From Actinomycetota bacterium (GTDB lineage Bacteria > Acidobacteriota > Blastocatellia > Chloracidobacteriales > Chloracidobacteriaceae), in the NCBI GenBank assembly GCA_013298335.1, contig JAAFHI010000073.1:1-9446 (forward strand): a DNA stretch of 9,446 bases, given 5' to 3'. Position 1 is the stretch's first letter. Each line of letters begins with the position of its first letter. This document shows, piece by piece, positions 5,118 to 9,446 of this stretch. The notes beneath the pieces were generated by a model. The model was not told where the DNA came from. It searched no databases and saw only the letters and a list, made by a program, of their open reading frames with translations. Position numbers and translations under genes: made by a program.

Positions 5118-6071
5118 TTACTGAAGCTCGACGCGGTCGCCAATGACGGCCTCGCGGGTCGTCCGGGTGATGACGCCGACAGCAGTGTTGGCATCGGTCC
5201 GGATGATGATCAGTTCGCCGATGAGCGAACGCGGCAGGGTGTTGCGCGGAACTTCCTCGACCACCTTGGGATAGGGCTTGTGGCTGGCGGCAATGGATGA
5301 GTTATCGCGCGTGTCGAACCGCTGGCTTGGAAATCCGCCGCTGCGTTTCTGCCCGACCTTGTCGTCACGGAACTTGTTGATCGGATCGGAGGCGAGCGGC
5401 CGATAGACCGTCATGTAGTCGCCGACCTTGATGCCGTTGTCAGCCCCGATGTTGATGTAGACGACGTCATTCGTGGCAAGCTGCTCACGAGCGAACCGGG
5501 CGGTCGTGATCAGGCCGTTGGCACGCCCGGTCGGAGCGCCGACGAGGGACAGCGGGCGGTACGGACGGGCCGGCGGAATCGGCTTGCGTTCATAGGGCAC
5601 GAGCACGTCCCCGAGATTGATCGGGCCAGTGCAGACGGTGGTGATTTCAGCCGTCGCGGAGGAATCGCGAACTTCCGTAATCCGGAGAATTCCCAGTTCC
5701 TGAACCAGCGTCCCCAGAACCCGCTGCTTGTCGGCCAGATCCTTCACGGGACCGACGTTGCGCATAATCTGATATTCGGCGCCGGTCTGAAGATTGGCGT
5801 CACGCCCGCGACCGATGAACACGAGATCGCCCTGCGTGAATTCGCGGTTGTAGGATTCGCGGTCGCTCCCGACGATCTGAAGTTCGTCGGAGGCCGGACT
5901 GCCGATGTACCCGGCGCAGGCCCGCGTATATTCGGAAGTGGCCGTTTTCGGCACGACGGTTTCGACGGGGTTCTGCGCGGAAGCCGTCAGGCCGCCCGTG
6001 CCGAAGGTCACCGTTCCGAGAACCAGCGCGAAAAGCAGCGCCACGATGGATGTTTTGACTGAACGCGACAT
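5118..6071 (-). CDS. Secreted protein with two FlgT-C-like repeats
   Basis: A 317-residue exported protein. Residues 1-32 are a signal peptide (hydrophobic core about 8-28, Ala-Ser-Ala before Gln33). Two homologous domains follow. The first is at about 62-160, with GDLVFIGRG (81-89) and later Leu-Gly-Ile-Leu-Arg-Ile and Leu-Gly-Asp-Val-Leu-Val. The second is at about 185-317, with NDVVYINIGADNGIKVGD and later Ile-Gly-Glu-Leu-Ile-Ile and Ile-Gly-Asp-Arg-Val-Glu. The pattern resembles the C-terminal domain of FlgT and related LysM-associated exported proteins. FlgT is a flagellar H-ring protein, but no flagellar gene is near, so a motility role is not implied. Cys52 and Cys147 could form a disulfide. 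ATG 6071 is chosen because GGAGG at 6081-6085 precedes it and the signal peptide starts there; a GTG at 6137 would add 22 non-signal residues. It is flanked by its own promoter and terminator and looks monocistronic. Confidence 0.75.
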   Translation of the reverse strand: MSRSVKTSIVALLFALVLGTVTFGTGGLTASAQNPVETVVPKTATSEYTRACAGYIGSPASDELQIVGSDRESYNREFTQGDLVFIGRGRDANLQTGAEYQIMRNVGPVKDLADKQRVLGTLVQELGILRITEVRDSSATAEITTVCTGPINLGDVLVPYERKPIPPARPYRPLSLVGAPTGRANGLITTARFAREQLATNDVVYINIGADNGIKVGDYMTVYRPLASDPINKFRDDKVGQKRSGGFPSQRFDTRDNSSIAASHKPYPKVVEEVPRNTLPRSLIGELIIIRTDANTAVGVITRTTREAVIGDRVELQ

Positions 6072-6102
6072 TGGGAGATTCCTCCGAAGACAGGTACGTT
6101 GG

Positions 6103-6135
6103 GTGTCGTCAAGGGCGAGGTCGCCCGACCGACAC
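6103..6135 (-). promoter_or_regulatory. Nested hairpin in the leader of the FlgT-C-like gene
   Basis: In the minus-strand RNA an outer stem GUGUCG/CGACAC (6135-6130 with 6108-6103) encloses an inner stem GGGCG/CGCCC closed by an ACCU loop. It lies about 32 nt before the start codon. A smaller potential stem pairs GGAG of the ribosome binding site (6085-6082) with CUCC (6077-6074). Together they suggest a structured leader. No known riboswitch class is recognised. Confidence 0.45.
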
Positions 6136-6182
6136 ACGGCGCGAAGTCGTTGTCCCTGGATGAAAAATGATTGCGTGCCTGT

Positions 6183-6211
6183 GAGTTACCAGAAATTCAC
6201 GCGGGCGTCAA
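6183..6211 (-). promoter_or_regulatory. Putative sigma-70-type promoter for the FlgT-C-like gene
   Basis: On the minus strand TTGACG (6211-6206) is a 5/6 match to the -35 box. It is followed by a 17-bp spacer and TAACTC (6188-6183), a weak -10 box preceded by TGG, as in extended -10 promoters. A start near 6176 would give a leader of about 105 nt that includes the nested hairpin. The spacing and -35 box are good; the -10 box is poor. Confidence 0.4.
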
Positions 6212-6279
6212 CGAAGGATTTTTCCGGGTCCGGGGGTTCCGGGGAAAAGGCGGCGATTCCTCGCGGAAATACAGGTCGG

Positions 6280-6310
6280 GCCGGGAGTCCCCCCGGCGGC
6301 GGCTCCCGGC
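6280..6310 (-). terminator. GC hairpin at the dnaJ stop codon, possible terminator
   Basis: GCCGGGAG (6280-6287) and CTCCCGGC (6303-6310) form an 8-bp stem around a 15-nt GC-rich loop. It touches the last base of the dnaJ stop codon. No T-tract follows on the minus strand, so termination is uncertain. A separate promoter for the next gene at 6183-6211 makes some termination here likely. Confidence 0.4.
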
Positions 6311-7419
6311 TATCCGAAAATATCCTTCACCTTTTCAAAGAAACCCTTGTCGATTTCGGTGCTTTCAACCTTGGCAATTTCCTCGAAGAGCTTGCGCTGC
6401 TCGCGGGTGAGGCGCGTCGGCGTCACGACGTTGACGGCCACCAGCAGGTCGCCCTTGCCGCCGCCGGAGAGTGACACCACGCCCTGATTGCGAATCCGGA
6501 AAATCGAACCGGACTGGGTGCCTTCCGGAACTTTCAGGACATGTTCCCCGTCGAGCGTCGGGACCTTGATTTCGGCGCCGAGCGCGGCCTGGGAGAAGGT
6601 GATCGAGGTCTGGCAGAAAAGATTGTTGTCCTGCCGGTCGAAAATGTCGTGTTCGCGGACGTGAATCACGACGTAGAGGTCGCCCGACGGTCCGCCGCCG
6701 ATGCCGGCCTCGCCCTCGCCCTGCACGCGCAGCCGCGCGCCGTCGTCCACCCCCGCCGGAATCTTGAGTTCGAGCGTCTTCTCGCGCCGGATGCGGCCTT
6801 CGCCCCGGCACTCGCGGCAGGGATCCTTGATGACCTTGCCGGTGCCCTTGCACTGGGCGCAGGTCCGGGTGACGCTGAAAAAGCCCTGCTGATACCGGAC
6901 CTGACCGCCGCCCGCGCAGGTCGAGCAGGTGGTCGGCGAAGCGCCTTCCGCCGCGCCCGTGCCGGTGCATTTCTCGCAGGTTTCGAGCCGGGGAACGCGG
7001 ATCTGGGTCTTCATCCCGACCGCAACTTCCTCAAGCGTCAGTTCGAGGTCGTACCGGAGATCGGCCCCGCGCTGTACCTGACTGCCACGCCGCCCGCCGC
7101 CGAAGTTGAACCCGAACAGGTCGCCGAGAATGTCCTCGAAGCCGGGGAACCCGCCGGAAAATCCACCGCCGAAGCCGCTCGCCGCCGAAGAACTCACCCC
7201 GGCGTGGCCGAAGCGGTCGTAGCGCGCGCGCTGTTCGGCATCGGACAGGACGGAATAGGCTTCCGCCGCTTCCTTGAACTTTTCCTCGGCTTCCTTGTCA
7301 TCCGGATTCTTGTCCGGATGGTACTTCATTGCCTGTTTCCGATAGGCGCTCTTGATTTCGCTCTCGCCGGCGTCGCGCTTGACGCCCAGAATTTCATAGT
7401 AATCGCGCTTGCTTGCCAT
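6310..7419 (-). CDS. dnaJ: Chaperone protein DnaJ (Hsp40, type I)
   Basis: A 369-residue, complete type I Hsp40. It delivers unfolded clients to DnaK in the cytoplasm and stimulates DnaK ATP hydrolysis through its J domain. In order: J domain 1-70 with the essential His-Pro-Asp at 34-36; a Gly/Phe-rich stretch 71-112 that includes Asp-Ile-Leu-Gly-Asp-Leu-Phe; and a zinc-binding domain with four CxxCxGxG modules, cysteines at 148/151, 165/168, 187/190 and 201/204. Two substrate-binding beta domains follow, and the end reads Lys-Val-Lys-Asp-Ile-Phe-Gly. All eight zinc cysteines are present. ATG 7419 is preferred to an in-frame GTG at 7434 because GGGG sits 7 nt upstream and Met-Ala-Ser-Lys-Arg-Asp-Tyr-Tyr is the normal N-terminus. 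It lies 166 nt downstream of dnaK on the same strand, separated by an AT-rich inverted repeat that may set the ratio of the two products. Confidence 0.98.
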   Translation of the reverse strand: MASKRDYYEILGVKRDAGESEIKSAYRKQAMKYHPDKNPDDKEAEEKFKEAAEAYSVLSDAEQRARYDRFGHAGVSSSAASGFGGGFSGGFPGFEDILGDLFGFNFGGGRRGSQVQRGADLRYDLELTLEEVAVGMKTQIRVPRLETCEKCTGTGAAEGASPTTCSTCAGGGQVRYQQGFFSVTRTCAQCKGTGKVIKDPCRECRGEGRIRREKTLELKIPAGVDDGARLRVQGEGEAGIGGGPSGDLYVVIHVREHDIFDRQDNNLFCQTSITFSQAALGAEIKVPTLDGEHVLKVPEGTQSGSIFRIRNQGVVSLSGGGKGDLLVAVNVVTPTRLTREQRKLFEEIAKVESTEIDKGFFEKVKDIFG

Positions 7420-7442
7420 TCTGTACCCCGTCACTCAGGAAC

Positions 7443-7559
7443 TTTCGATTTTCGATTGAAGATTTCAGATTGAAGATTTTCGATTTCTGACCGAGCGAGA
7501 CCGACTTCGCTCCCAAGGGCGGAAATCTTCAATCAAAAATGAAAAATCGAAAATCGAAA
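7443..7559. repeat. AT-rich heptamer inverted repeat between dnaK and dnaJ
   Basis: The left arm 7443-7479 and right arm 7523-7559 are 37 nt each. The outer 15 and inner 12 bases of the arms pair perfectly; the middle 10 match poorly. Each arm has a 7-nt period. The left side reads two TTTCGAT, TGAAGAT, TTCAGAT, TGAAGAT, TTTCGAT. The right side reads AATCTTC, AATCAAA, AATGAAA and two AATCGAA. The loop contains a second small stem, GAGCGA/TCGCTC. A transcript from dnaK to dnaJ would form a long hairpin here, suitable for attenuation, mRNA processing or 3'-end protection of dnaK mRNA. Which of these applies is not shown. Confidence 0.85.
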
Positions 7560-7585
7560 AACCGACTGACTCTAGGAGCCGCCCG

Positions 7586-9445
7586 CTATTCCGTCAACAT
7601 CTTGATTCCGCCTTCTCCGCCCTCCGACGACGGGTCCGAGGAGGCCGGGTTGAACATGGCGTTGGTGATGATCTGAGCCGCGTTTTCGAGCGCCGTCAGC
7701 CACTGCTGAATCAGTTCGGCGTCCTGCGACGACAGGGCGTCCTTGGCCTTGACGAGGGTGTCGCGCACCATTTCCTGATCGCTCGCGGAGAGCATCCAGC
7801 CGAATTCGCTGAACGACCGCTGCGTGTTCTGGAGCAGTCCTTCGAGCCGCCCCTGAAGGAGCAGCATATCCTTCATGAGACGGTCGTTCTGGGCGTTGCG
7901 CTGGGCTTCGGAAATGAGATTGGCGATTTCGCCCGGCGACAGGCCCGACGACGGCGTCACCCGGACGTTCTGCTCGATCCCGGTCATCTTGTCGCGCGCC
8001 GACACCTGGACGATGCCGTCGGCGTCGATTTCGAAGGTGACCTCGACCTGCGGAATCCCGCGCGGCGCGGGCGCGATGCCGACCAGTTCGAACTTGCCGA
8101 GCGAGCGGTTGCCCGCCGCGATTTCGCGTTCGCCCTGAAGGATGTGGATTTCCACCGTCGACTGGTTGTCGGCGACGGTCGTGAAGGTCAGCCCCTTGCG
8201 GATCGGAATCGTCGCGTTGCGTTCGACGATCTTCTGGAAGAGGCCGCCGCGGACTTCGATGCCGAGCGACAGCGGAATCACGTCGAGCAGCACGAGGTCC
8301 TTGACCTCGCCGGTGAAGACGCCGCCCTGAATCGAGGCCCCGATGGCGACGACTTCATCCGGGTTGATGGTCGAGTTGGCTTCCTTGCCGAAAATCTTCT
8401 TCACGCATTCATGAATGATGGGCGACCGGGTCTGTCCGCCGACGAGGAGCACCTGATCGATGTCTTCCGGCTTGAGGCGGGCATCCCAGAGGGCCTTCTG
8501 GCACGGCTCGACGGTCCGCTCGACGATGTCGTTGACGAGTTCCTCGAAGCGCGCCCGCATGAGGTTCACGTTGAGGTGCTTCGGTCCGGTGCCGTCGGCG
8601 GCGATGAAGGGCAGGTTGATGTTGGCCTCGTGGGTCGAGGAGAGTTCGCACTTGGCGCGCTCGGCGGCCTCCTTCAGCCGCTGGAGCGCGAGGCGGTCGT
8701 TGCGCAGGTCCACCCCCGACTGGCCTTTGAACTCCTCGATGAGCCAGTCGATGATCCGCTGGTCGAAATCCTCGCCGCCGAGAAACGAGTCGCCGCAGGT
8801 CGAGAGCACTTCGAAAACGCCGTCGTTCATTTCGAGAATCGAGATATCGAACGTCCCCCCACCCAGGTCGTAGACGGCGATGCGTTCCGATTCCTTTTTG
8901 CCCATGCCGTAGGCGAGAGCGGCGGCGGTCGGCTCGTTGATGATGCGCTGGACGTTGAGACCGGCGATTTTTCCGGCGTCCTTGGTCGCCTGCCGCTGGA
9001 AGTCGTCGAAGTAGGCCGGAACGGTGATGATCGCCTCGTCCACGGCTTCGCCGAGGAAGTCCTCCGCCGACGCCTTCAGCCGCTGGAGAATGATGGCCGA
9101 GATTTCCGGCGGGCTGTAGTCGCGGCCCTGCGCGCGCACCCGGGCGTCGCCGTTGGTCGCCTCGCAGATTTCATAGGGGGCGGTGTCGCGGGCCCGCTGC
9201 ACTTCGGGCGAGTTGTATTTGCGCCCGATGAGCCGTTTCACGGCGTAGATCGTGTTGGCCGCGTTGGTGATGGCCTGCCGTTTGGCGATCTGGCCGACCA
9301 GTCGTTCGCCCTTGTCGGTGAACCCGACGACCGAAGGGGTCGTCCGACCGCCTTCCTTGTTCGGGATGATCTGGGTCGTCCCGCCTTCCATCACGGCGAC
9401 GCAGCAGTTGGTCGTCCCCAAGTCGATGCCGATCACTTTTCCCAT
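7586..9445 (-). CDS. dnaK: Chaperone protein DnaK (Hsp70)
   Basis: A 619-residue Hsp70, complete from ATG 9445, one base from the window edge, so its ribosome binding site and promoter are out of view. It folds and protects cytoplasmic proteins through an ATP cycle driven by DnaJ and GrpE. The nucleotide-binding domain shows GIDLGTTN at 6-13, EPTAAALAYG at 171-180, YDLGGGTFD at 192-200 and LLVGGQTR at 333-340. The interdomain linker VKDLVLLDV is at 381-389. The substrate-binding beta domain covers about 390-500 and the helical lid about 505-600. The C-terminus, rich in Ser/Gly/Glu and ending Gly-Ile-Lys-Met-Leu-Thr-Glu, lacks the acidic EEVKD-like tail of E. coli DnaK, and the protein is a little shorter. 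It may be one of several DnaK paralogs. dnaJ follows after 166 nt; grpE is not between them. No CIRCE operator is seen within the window. Confidence 0.97.
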   Translation of the reverse strand: MGKVIGIDLGTTNCCVAVMEGGTTQIIPNKEGGRTTPSVVGFTDKGERLVGQIAKRQAITNAANTIYAVKRLIGRKYNSPEVQRARDTAPYEICEATNGDARVRAQGRDYSPPEISAIILQRLKASAEDFLGEAVDEAIITVPAYFDDFQRQATKDAGKIAGLNVQRIINEPTAAALAYGMGKKESERIAVYDLGGGTFDISILEMNDGVFEVLSTCGDSFLGGEDFDQRIIDWLIEEFKGQSGVDLRNDRLALQRLKEAAERAKCELSSTHEANINLPFIAADGTGPKHLNVNLMRARFEELVNDIVERTVEPCQKALWDARLKPEDIDQVLLVGGQTRSPIIHECVKKIFGKEANSTINPDEVVAIGASIQGGVFTGEVKDLVLLDVIPLSLGIEVRGGLFQKIVERNATIPIRKGLTFTTVADNQSTVEIHILQGEREIAAGNRSLGKFELVGIAPAPRGIPQVEVTFEIDADGIVQVSARDKMTGIEQNVRVTPSSGLSPGEIANLISEAQRNAQNDRLMKDMLLLQGRLEGLLQNTQRSFSEFGWMLSASDQEMVRDTLVKAKDALSSQDAELIQQWLTALENAAQIITNAMFNPASSDPSSEGGEGGIKMLTE

Positions 9446-9446
9446 A

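Noticed and set aside
6541..7473. A 310-codon open frame on the plus strand opposite dnaJ
   Set aside because: Shadow of dnaJ caused by codon bias. The predicted protein is Ala/Glu/Arg/Leu-rich with no recognisable family.
7420..7585. CIRCE or another known heat-shock operator between dnaK and dnaJ
   Set aside because: The TTAGCACTC/GAGTGCTAA motif is absent. The inverted repeat there is AT-rich and built of heptamers.

Overview
This is a GC-rich bacterial chromosomal window. It carries core housekeeping genes (bipA/typA, dnaJ, dnaK), three exported proteins with Gram-negative-type signal peptides, and gene gaps filled with repeats that have a 7-nt period. The exported proteins and the duplicated FlgT-C-like domain protein resemble Acidobacteriota, perhaps Blastocatellia. 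That assignment rests on family resemblance only and is tentative. No phage, IS, tRNA, rRNA or CRISPR locus is visible.

Layout. Positions 1-1809, plus strand: a SUKH (SMI1/KNR4) protein, a DUF433 antitoxin-like protein without a toxin partner, and an exported protein with two Asp-rich calcium-type loops. Their spacing is tight and they may form one transcript. From 1812 to 1924 a perfect heptamer array and an inverted, diverged copy of it can fold into a long hairpin between converging genes. All genes from 1927 to the right edge lie on the minus strand: a small secreted Arg/Asn/Gly-rich protein (1927-2376), bipA (3068-4882), a secreted protein with two FlgT-C-like repeats (5118-6071), dnaJ (6310-7419) and dnaK (7586-9445, complete to one base from the edge). 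Strong hairpin terminators follow bipA and the FlgT-C-like gene.

The most striking signal is upstream of the small secreted protein. A full match to the sigma-54 -24/-12 consensus lies at 2412-2428. It is preceded by an IHF-consensus match at 2454-2466 and a nested, nearly concentric dyad at 2516-2555. The predicted start near 2401 leaves a leader of about 25 nt that contains a perfect AGGAGG. This is the textbook order enhancer site, bend site, sigma-54 promoter, gene. It implies that an otherwise anonymous exported protein is switched on by a dedicated activator ATPase.

The second theme is the repeats. Three unrelated heptamer families (CAGTNGY type; TTTCGAT/TGAAGAT type; AAYTCTC type) and a 21/42-bp array all have periods that are 7 or a multiple of 7. 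They lie only between genes, and two of them are arranged as inverted repeats able to form long hairpins. The heptamers recall the STRR heptanucleotide repeats known from filamentous cyanobacteria.

Functionally, dnaK and dnaJ form a chaperone pair without grpE between them. BipA is a ribosome-associated GTPase linked to stress and low-temperature ribosome assembly. The other minus-strand genes have their own promoter or terminator signals and look independently expressed.
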